Assembly (NCBI RefSeq): GCF_030345715.1
Contig: NZ_JAUASX010000002.1
Location: 124,001 to 188,000, forward strand
From: Solimonas sp. SE-A11
GTDB taxonomy: Bacteria > Pseudomonadota > Gammaproteobacteria > Nevskiales > Nevskiaceae
Direction of reading: 5' to 3'
Length of the DNA stretch: 64,000 bases
A model generated the notes under the pieces. It searched no databases, had not been told where the DNA came from, and saw nothing but the letters and a program-made list of their open reading frames with translations. Shown piece after piece: positions 56,889-64,000 of the stretch (within the stretch, counting starts at the first letter, position 1; the number at the start of each line of letters is the position of its first letter). A program made the position numbers and the translations under genes.

Positions 56889-57614
56889 TCAGAACGAAGC
56901 GCCAATCAGCAGGTTGAAGGTGTCGCGGCCCTCGATGTGCTCGTATTCCGGGGTGATGTCAAAGATCGCCAGGCCAAAGCGCAGGCCGGCGAAGAAGCGG
57001 CTGGCATCGACCTCTTCCTTCTGCAGGCCGACGACGCCCTTGGGGTCGACCTCGGACCAGACGTAGCCGTAGCCAGCGTAGGGCGTCAGGAAGGCGAAAC
57101 CCTTGGAGATTGAGACGTCCAGGCCCATGGACTCGTAGTCCAGGTCGTCAATGCCACTGCTGCGGGTATAGGTGCCGCGCACGGCCAGGCCCGGCTCTGC
57201 GACGCCGCCCTCGAGGATGGCCCAGCGCACCTCACCGCCGAAGAGATCGGCGCTGGCACCCGGTACCGTCGCGTAGAAGGCGCCCAGATCGATGCCGAAG
57301 GGCAAGCCCTTGCGCACCACCACACCTGCCATGCCGATGGCATCCACGTCCTCGCCGGTCAGGCGGTTCCAGGCCTGGGGATCGTCCACATCGACGTAGG
57401 TCGCGAAGGCGCCGATGCCGATGCCGGTGATGCCGGTGGCTTCGGAAGGGCCCAGCGCCTTGTAGTTGAGCGCCGCGGTGATGTCCTCGGAGATGGAACG
57501 GAAATCGGCCTGGCAATTCGGATTGGCCGTGCAACTCAGGTCGAAGTTGGCGTCGAACGCGGTGGCCTGGGTGGCACCGGCGGCAAGGGCAAGGGCAAGC
57601 AGAAGACGGCGCAT
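56889..57614 (-). CDS. Small outer-membrane beta-barrel protein
   Basis: A 241-residue exported protein: signal peptide (ending ATQATA), a Cys-pair region (LSCTANPNCQADF), then alternating strands such as FAFLTPYAGYGYVWSEV and FFAGLRFGLAIFDITPEYEH. The C-terminal residue is Phe (LLIGASF), as in barrel proteins. About eight to ten strands are expected. I cannot assign a family. It is the first gene before terB on the same strand, with 21 bp between, so it may head the signalling operon. Confidence 0.72.
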   Translation of the reverse strand: MRRLLLALALAAGATQATAFDANFDLSCTANPNCQADFRSISEDITAALNYKALGPSEATGITGIGIGAFATYVDVDDPQAWNRLTGEDVDAIGMAGVVVRKGLPFGIDLGAFYATVPGASADLFGGEVRWAILEGGVAEPGLAVRGTYTRSSGIDDLDYESMGLDVSISKGFAFLTPYAGYGYVWSEVDPKGVVGLQKEEVDASRFFAGLRFGLAIFDITPEYEHIEGRDTFNLLIGASF

Positions 57615-57674
57615 GACGATCTCCTAAAGGGGCAATGGGTTATAGGTCTGATGTGCGTCCGAGAATAGCACCGC

Positions 57675-58328
57675 TCAGGCACTGACGGACTGCAGGAAAG
57701 GTACCAGTACCGCGCTGATATCCTGCAGCCGGCCGTGGAAGAAATGCCCGGCCCCGTCCACCGTCACCAACTGCGGCGGCGGCGTGTAGCCGGCCAGGAT
57801 TTCGTGGGTTTCGTCGTAGCTGACGGTGTCGTCGTCGCGGCTATGCACGACCAGCCAGGGGCAGCCCGGATGCCGCGGCGGCGCCTCGCCACCGAAGTAC
57901 TTGCCGAAGGGCGGCGCGATGCTGACCAGGGCATCGGGGCGCAGCTCCGCCGCCGCCTTCAACGCGACGAAGGCCCCGAACGAGAAGCCCGCCAGCACTC
58001 GGGGGCCCTCCGGGAGCAGTTCCCGCATCAGTCCCGCCAGGTGCAGCACGTCGGCGGTCTCGCCACGCCCCTCGTCGTGCAGGCCGCCACTGCGGCCGAC
58101 CCCACGAAAGTTGAAGCGCAGCGTCGCAAGGCCCGCCTGCAGCGCACCGGACGACAGGGTATAGACCACCTTGTTGCTCATGGCCCCGCCGAACAGCGGG
58201 TGTGGATGGCAGATTACGGCAAAACCCCGCGGCACCCCGCCCTTCGGCGCCGACAGCAGAGCCTCGATCCGGCCGGCGGGTCCGTCGACCAGCCATTCGC
58301 TGTTCTGCCCAGGCTGCGGCCATTGCAC
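57675..58328 (-). CDS. Alpha/beta hydrolase (YsgA/DUF-type cytoplasmic)
   Basis: A 217-residue cytoplasmic alpha/beta hydrolase. Motifs are VICHPHPLFGGAMSNKVV, FNFRGVGRSGG, the elbow LAGFSFGAFVA with Ser as nucleophile, VHSRDDDTV (acid) and VDGAGHFFHG (His). It fits a family of small dienelactone-like hydrolases with the HPHP oxyanion motif. I start it at GTG 58328, because GGAGG lies 8 nt before it; a longer frame from 58406 would include the promoter region of the divergent gene. Confidence 0.88.
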   Translation of the reverse strand: MQWPQPGQNSEWLVDGPAGRIEALLSAPKGGVPRGFAVICHPHPLFGGAMSNKVVYTLSSGALQAGLATLRFNFRGVGRSGGLHDEGRGETADVLHLAGLMRELLPEGPRVLAGFSFGAFVALKAAAELRPDALVSIAPPFGKYFGGEAPPRHPGCPWLVVHSRDDDTVSYDETHEILAGYTPPPQLVTVDGAGHFFHGRLQDISAVLVPFLQSVSA

Positions 58329-58373
58329 CGTCGATTCCTCCGTCGTATCCAAGGCCGCGATTCTGCACGACTC

Positions 58374-58417
58374 TTGCCTCTGGGAGTACGCCTCCCTATA
58401 GTTCAAGACACTTGAAC
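58374..58417 (+). promoter_or_regulatory. Strong promoter with palindromic operator
   Basis: TTGCCT at 58374-58379 and TATAGT at 58397-58402 with a 17-bp spacer. A palindrome GTTCAAG-ACA-CTTGAAC at 58401-58417 covers the start point. A dyad placed there is the usual site for a repressor. It drives the exported orphan at 58443. The divergent hydrolase gene starts 46 bp away on the other strand. Confidence 0.6.
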
Positions 58418-58442
58418 AAATATTGCGTCGGGGGAGTTACAC

Positions 58443-59207
58443 ATGCGCACCTGGATCGTCTCGGCAGCTGCTGCCGCTCTGTTTGCGACCGCAGGCTCGG
58501 CCGTTGCGGCTGATATCAACGACAAGCAGCCGGAGTTCAAGGCCTACATCGACCTGAAGTTCGACGGCCGCGGCTACCATGCCCAGCAACTGAACTACGG
58601 CCTGCGCATGGACCATGATCGCCGCTTCCTGGAAGCGCCGCGTCCGGCCATCGCGCAGCTCGACTTCCGCGCCGGGCGCGAAGCCGGCCTGCAGAAGTTC
58701 GAGCTCAACGGCGCCCCGCTGGTGGAGCGCAAGGCCGAGCTGAACCAGGACGGCGAGCTGCAGTACGGCACCCTCGACTGGGCCCTGATCGCCGCGGCGG
58801 TGGTGGGCGTGGGCTGGATCGCCTACGAGACCTTCGACAACGGCGAGAGCCCGTCGCCGCCCAAGCCGGACACCCAGAACCCGCCTCCGACCGGCGGCCT
58901 GCAGCTGCCGAGCACCGTCGGCGAACTGCTGGAACAGATCCCGACGCTGGGCCCCATCCTCGCGCCTTACGTCGAGGGCGGCCTCACCGCCATCCTGTCG
59001 CTGCCGGCCAACACGCCGCTGGAAGGCCTGGTGGGCATGGTCGACGGCGGCGTGGCGACCATCATCCGCCTGCTGCCGGGCGTCGGCGGCAACAGCCTGT
59101 CGGAAGAGCTGCGCATGAAGGCGGAGATCGAGCGCAACACGCCGGCCTACCAGGCCTGGCTCGACGGCGGCACCGGCCACATGGGCGATCTGCTCGCGGC
59201 ACACTAG
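58443..59207 (+). CDS. Exported protein of unknown function
   Basis: A 254-residue orphan. A signal peptide ends AGSAVA. The mature part starts with a Lys/Asp-rich domain (LKFDGRGYHAQQLNYGLRMD), followed by a hydrophobic helix (LDWALIAAAVVGVGWIAYE), then a Pro-rich spacer (SPSPPKPDTQNPPP) and a helical C-terminal domain with LLEQIPTLGPILAPYV. I recognise no family. The helix suggests an inner-membrane anchor with the C-terminal domain on the other side. It is expressed from the operator-bearing promoter at 58374 and ends in a terminator hairpin. Confidence 0.7.
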   Translation: MRTWIVSAAAAALFATAGSAVAADINDKQPEFKAYIDLKFDGRGYHAQQLNYGLRMDHDRRFLEAPRPAIAQLDFRAGREAGLQKFELNGAPLVERKAELNQDGELQYGTLDWALIAAAVVGVGWIAYETFDNGESPSPPKPDTQNPPPTGGLQLPSTVGELLEQIPTLGPILAPYVEGGLTAILSLPANTPLEGLVGMVDGGVATIIRLLPGVGGNSLSEELRMKAEIERNTPAYQAWLDGGTGHMGDLLAAH

Positions 59208-59227
59208 AATAGGCATGCGTTCCACCC

Positions 59228-59250
59228 AAGGGGAGCCGCAGGCTCCCCTT
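59228..59250 (+). terminator. Hairpin terminator after the exported orphan
   Basis: A perfect 10-bp stem AAGGGGAGCC / GGCTCCCCTT (59228-59237, 59241-59250) with a 3-nt loop, 21 bp after the stop. A short T-rich segment (GTCGTTT) follows. Its presence argues against starting the next gene at ATG 59215. Confidence 0.7.
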
Positions 59251-59280
59251 GTCGTTTCCGCCGACCGAAAACCGCCGACG

Positions 59281-61038
59281 ATGAGCCCCGACTTCGCCGC
59301 ACGCCACCCGCGCCTCGCCGAGCTGTTCGGCACCGACCTGCGCAGCCTGGCGCTGTTCCGCTTCCTGCTCGGCAGCATCCTGTTCTGCCTGAGCCTGGGC
59401 AGCCTCTGCGATGTATCGGCCCTGTATAGCGATGGTGGTGTGCTGCCGCGCGGCTGGGTTATGGCGTCCGACAGTCCCTGGCGCCTGTCGCTCTACTTCC
59501 TCAACGGCACCGCCTGGTTTGCCGGCCTGCTGCTGCTGGCCCAGGCCGCCCTGGCGGCGATGCTAGCCCTGGGCTGGCGCACGCGCATGGCCGCGGTGCT
59601 GGGATTCCTGCTGCAGGCCTCCCTGCTGAGCCGCGCGCCGCTGGCGGCGGGGGCCGCCGACCTGCTGCTGACCTGCCTGCTGTTCTGGGCGGCGTTCCTG
59701 CCGCTGGGCTGCCGCTGGTCGGTGGATGCCGCGCTGGCGTCCAATCCTCCGGCGCTGCAGGAGCCGCACGTCTCCTGGGCCAGCGCGGGCCTGCTGCTGC
59801 AGGTGCTGTCGGTCTACTTCTTCTCCGCCCTGCTGCGCAGCGGGCCGGAATGGCGCGAGGACGGCACGGCGCTCTACTACCTGCTGTCGCTGGACGGCCA
59901 CGCCACCGCATTGGGACGCTGGCTGCTGCACTACCCGGGCCTGCTGGAGGCGCTGACCTCGGCGCTGTGGTGGCTGTCGCTACTGGCCGCCCCCTTGGCC
60001 CTGATGCCGGTGATCAGCCGACATACCCGCCGGCTGCTGCTGCCCCTGCTGGTGCTGATGCAGCTGTTCCTGCTGCTGAGCTTGAGCCAGGGCGCCCTGC
60101 CGCTGCTGGGGCTCGCCGGCCTGGTGGTCCTGGTGGGGCCCGGCTTCTGGCAGTGGGCGGCGCGCCGCAGGCCGCAGCCGGTGGGCTTGCGCATCTACCA
60201 TGACCGCGAACGCCCGGCGAGCCTGCGCCACAGCCTGCTATTGCAGCAGTTCCTGATTTTGCCTCAGGCCCAGATCGCGACGGCGCAGGATGCACCCCGT
60301 GCCCGGGCATTGCTGCAGGCCAACCGTTCCTGGGTGGTGATCGACACCGACGACCAGGCCTACCTGCGCTGGGCGGCGCTGGCGGCGCTGCTGCGCCACT
60401 CTCCGCTGTTCTTCTGGCTACACCGCCCGGCCCAACTGGGGAGTGTGCAGCGCTTCGGCGATCGCCTCCACGGCTGGCTCGCCTCCCGTCCCGCCAGGCC
60501 GGCGCTGTTGCGCCGCGAGGTGGCCTGGGAGGTTTCACCGCGCTGGCAGCGCGTTGCCGCGGTGTTCCTGTGGCTGGTGCTGGGCTGGAACGCCGCCACG
60601 GCAGGCCTGCTGCCCGCAGCCACGCAGACACTGCTGGCGCCGGTCATGCAGTCCTTGCGTCTGGACCAGTCCTGGGCCCTGGATGCGCCTTCGCCGCCGC
60701 GTGAGGGCGGCTGGTTCGTCGCCGTGGGCCGTACGTCGCAAGGCCGTGAGATCGACCTACTGGAGCCGTCCTCCGCTCCCGACTTCAGCCGCCCGGCGGA
60801 CTATGGCGATGGCCAGCGATGGCAGCGACTGCGCGCGCGCCTGACCCTGGACGCCTACGCCGCCCACCGCCCCTACTACGCACGCTGGCTGTGCCGCTCC
60901 TGGAACGCCGGCGAGCATGGAAAGCTCGCCAGTGTCCGCCTGGTCTACGTGCTGCGCGCCACGCCGCCGCCCGGCGGAGCAGCGGTGCCGCCAGAGCAGC
61001 GCATCCTGCTGCAGCAGGACTGCAGCGCACGCGGCTGA
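59281..61038 (+). CDS. HTTM-domain membrane protein with degenerate DCC-like domain
   Basis: A 585-residue membrane protein related to the HTTM/vitamin K-dependent carboxylase family. The N-terminal half has LALFRFLLGSILFCLSLGSL and at least eight helices, including VLSVYFFSALLRSGPEWRED, which matches the HTTM pattern. From about residue 303 a soluble part resembles the DCC thiol-oxidoreductase fold (LRIYHDRERPASL, WVVIDTDDQAYLRWAALAAL). It has lost the CxxC that DCC proteins carry, being HDRERPAS here. The C-terminal ~130 residues form another helix and a periplasmic-looking domain. It lies 8 bp before tatD. Function unknown. Confidence 0.78.
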   Translation: MSPDFAARHPRLAELFGTDLRSLALFRFLLGSILFCLSLGSLCDVSALYSDGGVLPRGWVMASDSPWRLSLYFLNGTAWFAGLLLLAQAALAAMLALGWRTRMAAVLGFLLQASLLSRAPLAAGAADLLLTCLLFWAAFLPLGCRWSVDAALASNPPALQEPHVSWASAGLLLQVLSVYFFSALLRSGPEWREDGTALYYLLSLDGHATALGRWLLHYPGLLEALTSALWWLSLLAAPLALMPVISRHTRRLLLPLLVLMQLFLLLSLSQGALPLLGLAGLVVLVGPGFWQWAARRRPQPVGLRIYHDRERPASLRHSLLLQQFLILPQAQIATAQDAPRARALLQANRSWVVIDTDDQAYLRWAALAALLRHSPLFFWLHRPAQLGSVQRFGDRLHGWLASRPARPALLRREVAWEVSPRWQRVAAVFLWLVLGWNAATAGLLPAATQTLLAPVMQSLRLDQSWALDAPSPPREGGWFVAVGRTSQGREIDLLEPSSAPDFSRPADYGDGQRWQRLRARLTLDAYAAHRPYYARWLCRSWNAGEHGKLASVRLVYVLRATPPPGGAAVPPEQRILLQQDCSARG

Positions 61039-61046
61039 GGCTTGAG

Positions 61047-61868
61047 ATGGCAGGACTCATCGACATCGGGGCGAATCTCGCCCACGACAGCTTCGACGCC
61101 GACTTCGAGCCGATGCTGCACCGGGCCTGGCAGGCCGGGCTGGAAGCGATCGTGGTCACCGGCAGTTCCTTCGACAGCAATCCGAAGGCCCTGGCCCTGG
61201 CGCGGCAGCACCCGGGGCGGCTGTATGCCACCGCCGGAGTGCATCCGCACCACGCCAGTGAGTGGGACGACGCGCACGCAGCGCAGATCCGCGAGCTGGC
61301 GCGGCATCCCGAGGTGGTATCGCTGGGTGAATGTGGCCTGGACTACAACCGAAACTATTCCCCGCATGCCAACCAGCAGCGCGCCTTCCGCGCGCAACTG
61401 GATATCGCGGTGGAGACCGGCAAGCCGCTGTTCCTTCACCAGCGCGACGCCCATGTCGACTTCCTCGGCATCCTGCGCGAGTACCGCCCGCAACTGGGCG
61501 CGGTGGTGGTGCACTGCTTCACCGATACCCGTGAGGCGATGCGGGACTACCTGTCGCTGGATTGCCATATCGGCATCACCGGCTGGGTCTGCGACGAGCG
61601 CCGCGGCAAGGCGCTGTACGAGGCGGTGGTCGGCATCCCGGACGATCGGTTGCTGATCGAGACCGACGCGCCCTACCTGCTGCCGCGCAATGCGACGCGC
61701 GCCGAGGATGGGCAGCAGTGGCGCCCCCGAGGCGGCGAGCGCCGCAACGAGCCTGCGGCACTCCCGTGGGTGGTGAAGGCCCTGGCCCAGGCGCGCGGCC
61801 AGAGCGAGGAGCATGTGGCGGCCATCAGTCGCGACAACGCGCGGCGGTTCTTCGGGCTCGACGCCTAG
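61047..61868 (+). CDS. tatD: TatD-family DNase
   Basis: A 273-residue metal-dependent hydrolase/3'-5' exonuclease. The N-terminus is LIDIGANLAHDSFDADFEPM, as in true TatD of E. coli, without the HxH of the YcfH branch. Further motifs are GVHPHHASEWDD, GECGLDYNRNYSP, FLHQRDAHVDFL, VVHCFTDTREAM and LIETDAPYLLPR. All catalytic Glu/His/Asp residues are present. It starts 8 bp after the HTTM gene. Confidence 0.95.
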   Translation: MAGLIDIGANLAHDSFDADFEPMLHRAWQAGLEAIVVTGSSFDSNPKALALARQHPGRLYATAGVHPHHASEWDDAHAAQIRELARHPEVVSLGECGLDYNRNYSPHANQQRAFRAQLDIAVETGKPLFLHQRDAHVDFLGILREYRPQLGAVVVHCFTDTREAMRDYLSLDCHIGITGWVCDERRGKALYEAVVGIPDDRLLIETDAPYLLPRNATRAEDGQQWRPRGGERRNEPAALPWVVKALAQARGQSEEHVAAISRDNARRFFGLDA

Positions 61869-61910
61869 TCCGGCCGGCAACCCGTGCAGGGAATCTGCCC
61901 CGCAGCGTGT

Positions 61911-61974
61911 CGGCGAAGGCCGGCTACATCCTGAGGTTGGTTACCCCCGAGGGACTGGGGGCCGGCTTTCGCCG
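61911..61974. repeat. Inverted repeat of the CCGGCGAAAGCCGG type
   Basis: Arms 61911-61924 and 61961-61974 (14 bp, one wobble) flank 36 bp. The right arm continues as CCGGCATGACG, a unit typical of small dispersed repeats in proteobacteria. It lies in the 302-bp space between tatD and the convergent OmpA gene, which otherwise holds only a terminator. Confidence 0.5.
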
Positions 61975-62116
61975 GCATGACGCGCCTCGGCGTCCGCAGC
62001 CCTGAGCGGACACCCTCCAAGCGCGTTCAAATGAATCCGTGCCCCTGCGGCCTCGCGCCCCAGCGTGTGTCAGGCCCACATCCCAAACGACCCGCACGAT
62101 TCCGTCACGCCCAAAG

Positions 62117-62148
62117 AAAAACCCCCGCCATCGCTGGCGGGGGTTTTT
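62117..62148. terminator. Bidirectional rho-independent terminator
   Basis: A 14-bp stem (62117-62130 and 62135-62148) with GGGGG/CCCCC core, a 4-nt loop, A run on the left and seven T on the right. It ends the OmpA transcript on the minus strand and could also serve the plus strand after tatD. Confidence 0.92.
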
Positions 62149-62170
62149 TTACTGCTGCCAACCGGGGCGA

Positions 62171-63313
62171 TTACTCGCCGCGGGTGCGAACCTCAACGCG
62201 ACGGTTCTGGGCGCGGCCCTCGTCGGTCTCGTTGGTCGCGACCGGCTTGGACTCGCCGTAGGCGTAGGTGTTGACGCGCTTCGCATCGACGCCCTTGCGG
62301 GTCAGGTACTGCTTGACCGAGTTGGCGCGGCGTTCGGACAGGGCCTGGTTGTAGCCGTCGGTGCCGATCCAGTCGGTGTGGCCGGAGACGTCAACCTTGA
62401 GGCTCGGGTACTGCTGCGACAGACCACCGATGGCCTTGGACGCGTTGTCCAGGATCGAGCGGGCGTAGTCGGTCAGGTCGGAGCGGTCGAACTCGAAGTG
62501 GACGTCCTCGAAGCGGCGGTTCGGGCCTTCACCGGGGCCATCCTTCGGGCAGCCGCTGGAATCGACCTTCACACCCTTCGGGGTGCCCGGGCACTTGTCG
62601 AGCGCATCCGGGATGCCGTCGCCGTCGGAATCGACCGGGCAGCCCTTGGAATCAACCTTCACGCCCTTCGGGGTGTTGGGGCACAGGTCCGCGTCATCCG
62701 GAACGCCGTCGCCGTCCGCATCCGGACCGCCGGCATCGCCCGCGCCGCCGGTCTTGGAACCGAGGGCGGCCACCAGACCGATCTTGACGACCGGCTCGAG
62801 CAGGGAGTTGTCCAGACCCGGGATATCGGTGTCGACATAGCGATAGCGCACGTCGGCACGCAGGCCGTAGCGGCTCTCGTCGCCGAAGTACTTGAAGAAG
62901 CCGACGCCCAGGGTGCCGAACGGATCGGTGTCCTCCGGCTGGCCGGCAGCGGTCTTGTTCTGGTTCTTCATGGCGCCGACGCCGAGGCTGACGTAGGGCG
63001 AGAAGGCGCGATCGCGCGAGTAGAAGAACAGGGCATCCAGGTGGCCGCCCAGCTCACGGAAATCATTGGTGCCGCCATTCTCGGCCTGGAACTGGTTCCA
63101 GAAGCCGCCGAATTCCACGCCCCAATGCTTGCTCAGGGCCTTGCCGGCGCTGAACGCATAACCATTGCCGTTGTCCGAAGCACGGTCGGCCTGGTCGGCT
63201 ATGACGGCCTGGTAGCCGCCGAAGAGGTAGGGGCGCGTCTCGTCGGCCGCGACCGCCGGCAGCGTGATCGCCACCATGGCCAGGGTCAGAGCTGCGCGGG
63301 TTGTCTTATTCAT
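62171..63313 (-). CDS. OmpA-family outer-membrane protein with thrombospondin type 3-like repeats
   Basis: A 380-residue outer-membrane protein that anchors the envelope to peptidoglycan. After a signal peptide (ending PAVA) comes an eight-stranded barrel (~22-210, with YLFGGYQAV). Two calcium-type repeats follow (DADGDGVPDDADLCPNTPKG and DSDGDGIPDALDKCPGTPKG, ~215-275). The C-terminal OmpA/MotB domain has VDVSGHTDWIGTDGYNQALS and RRVEVRTRGE. The architecture is OprF-like. ATG 63313 is preceded by GGAG with 8-nt spacing; a longer frame from 63373 runs through the leader. Confidence 0.95.
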   Translation of the reverse strand: MNKTTRAALTLAMVAITLPAVAADETRPYLFGGYQAVIADQADRASDNGNGYAFSAGKALSKHWGVEFGGFWNQFQAENGGTNDFRELGGHLDALFFYSRDRAFSPYVSLGVGAMKNQNKTAAGQPEDTDPFGTLGVGFFKYFGDESRYGLRADVRYRYVDTDIPGLDNSLLEPVVKIGLVAALGSKTGGAGDAGGPDADGDGVPDDADLCPNTPKGVKVDSKGCPVDSDGDGIPDALDKCPGTPKGVKVDSSGCPKDGPGEGPNRRFEDVHFEFDRSDLTDYARSILDNASKAIGGLSQQYPSLKVDVSGHTDWIGTDGYNQALSERRANSVKQYLTRKGVDAKRVNTYAYGESKPVATNETDEGRAQNRRVEVRTRGE

Positions 63314-63370
63314 TTTGAATCTCCAACCTGAAGATGAAAGCTGCCAAGAGTAGGCGGGGGTAATGACCCG

Positions 63371-63397
63371 CAAGCAAGTGCATTATGCATTTGCTTG
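63371..63397. promoter_or_regulatory. 27-bp palindrome upstream of the OmpA gene
   Basis: CAAGCAAGTGCATTATGCATTTGCTTG reads almost the same on both strands, with one mismatched pair and one central base. It is 58 bp upstream of the OmpA-family start and 155 bp before sohB. Size and symmetry suit a regulator dimer; the regulator is unknown. Confidence 0.5.
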
Positions 63398-63551
63398 TTG
63401 CAGCGCAGCAATACCCCTTGCGGAGTCTTTAACTGACTGAAAATATACTTGGATGCCCATTCAGGCTCCCCCGTCAGTGGATTTTGCCTGCGCTTCGGCG
63501 GATTTACCAGTCCTTTTTCCAGTCTTTTGATGATCTTCCAACGGATTTCCT

Positions 63552-64000
63552 GTGACCGAATTCCTTGCTGCATATGGTTTGTTCCTGGCCAAGACCCTGA
63601 CCTGGACGGCGGCCCTGCTGGCTGTTGCCGCGGGGCTGGTGGCGATTCTGCGGAGTGCCCGGTCCGGCCAGGGGCCGGACCGGCTGGAGGTGCGAAATCT
63701 CAATGAACGCTACGAGCAGATGGCGGAAATCCTGAATGCCGACCTGCTGTCTGAATCTGAATTCAAGACCTTGCAAAAGCAGCAGAAGGCCGAGGAGAAG
63801 GCACGCCGCAAGGCCGGGAAGCGCGGGGAGCCGGCACCCCGCCCGCGCGTATTTGCCCTGAGTTTCGACGGCGACATCGCCGCCCACGCGGTGGATTCGC
63901 TGCGCGAGGAGATTAGCGCCCTGCTGCAGGTGGCCCGCGACAGCGACGAGGTGCTGCTGCGCCTGGAGAGCGAAGGCGGCATGGTGCACGCCTATGGCCT
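63552..64000 (+). CDS. sohB: SohB-type inner-membrane serine protease (5' part; 3' end beyond window)
   Basis: The first 149 residues of a SohB peptidase (S49 family). A membrane anchor (LTWTAALLAVAAGLVAILRS) opens the protein. A basic coiled segment with LQKQQKAEEKARRKAGK follows, then RVFALSFDGDIAAHAVDSLR and VLLRLESEGGMVHAYG, close to E. coli SohB. The catalytic Ser-Lys pair lies beyond base 64000. GTG at 63552 is the first start with the expected length; ACGGA lies a few bases upstream. Confidence 0.93.
   Translation, partial: MTEFLAAYGLFLAKTLTWTAALLAVAAGLVAILRSARSGQGPDRLEVRNLNERYEQMAEILNADLLSESEFKTLQKQQKAEEKARRKAGKRGEPAPRPRVFALSFDGDIAAHAVDSLREEISALLQVARDSDEVLLRLESEGGMVHAYG

Noticed and set aside
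59215-59280. Upstream ATG 59215 as start of the HTTM gene
   Set aside because: The first codons would consist of the terminator hairpin at 59228-59250; ATG 59281 begins the family-like sequence.

Overview
The window is 64 kb of high-GC chromosome (roughly two-thirds G+C), densely packed with genes. It shows no tRNA, rRNA, CRISPR array, insertion sequence or phage gene. Gene content points to a gammaproteobacterium: a pilG/gshB neighbourhood like that of Pseudomonas, a ChpA-type twitching kinase, SohB, YqgE-RuvX-PyrB with an inactive PyrC', a WS/DGAT wax synthase and an ATP-type PEP carboxykinase. Intergenic palindromic repeats resemble those of Xanthomonadales/Nevskiales-like genomes. The genus is not established; Nevskiales is my best guess from gene content only.

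Layout. (1) 1-14.1 kb is a complete urea regulon. On the minus strand lie an outer-membrane porin, urtA and the start of urtB. Divergently there is a histidine kinase fused to an NCS1-type permease, its LuxR-type response regulator, a HupE/UreJ nickel permease, and ureDABCEFG in one tight operon. Two tandem 15-bp direct repeats at a 22-bp period sit in the divergent promoter region and are good candidates for the regulator's operator. (2) 14.1-18.5 kb is a copper/heavy-metal cluster: a small His/Cys exported protein, a TolC-type lipoprotein, a Tat multicopper oxidase, a MerR regulator and a DUF4396 protein. A MerR-type promoter with a 20-bp spacer precedes the regulator. (3) 18.6-26.4 kb holds minus-strand genes: cysS, a lipoprotein peptidase, a secreted alpha/beta hydrolase with a GlyGly-CTERM-like tail, a LuxR regulator, a WS/DGAT acyltransferase and a cation-diffusion facilitator. 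(4) 26.4-42.6 kb is the twitching-motility chemosensory system, split in two. pilG-pilI-chpA-chpC lie on the minus strand. pilH-pilJ lie on the plus strand 6 kb away, on the far side of gshA-gshB-yqgE-ruvX-pyrB-pyrC'.

(5) 42.6-50.4 kb starts with a structured non-coding repeat, then a His-rich zinc/cobalt CDF exporter, pckA, a GlpD-family dehydrogenase, a FAH-family hydrolase, a DUF502 membrane protein and an MFS transporter. (6) 50.4-57.6 kb is a minus-strand signalling operon: a small outer-membrane protein, a TerB-like protein, a 1195-aa CHASE3/HAMP/GAF hybrid kinase with three receiver domains, CheR, a receiver-less CheB and a REC-GGDEF cyclase. It has no chemoreceptor, CheA or CheW. (7) 57.7-64 kb carries an alpha/beta hydrolase, an orphan exported protein behind a strong promoter with a palindromic operator, an HTTM/DCC-like membrane protein, tatD, an OmpA-family porin with calcium-type repeats, and the beginning of sohB.

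The most interesting items are the permease-kinase that appears to sense and control urea use, the receptor-less CheR/CheB/GGDEF island, and the metal cluster that puts DUF4396 under a MerR promoter. All functions are assigned by reading motifs and context; no database search was run.
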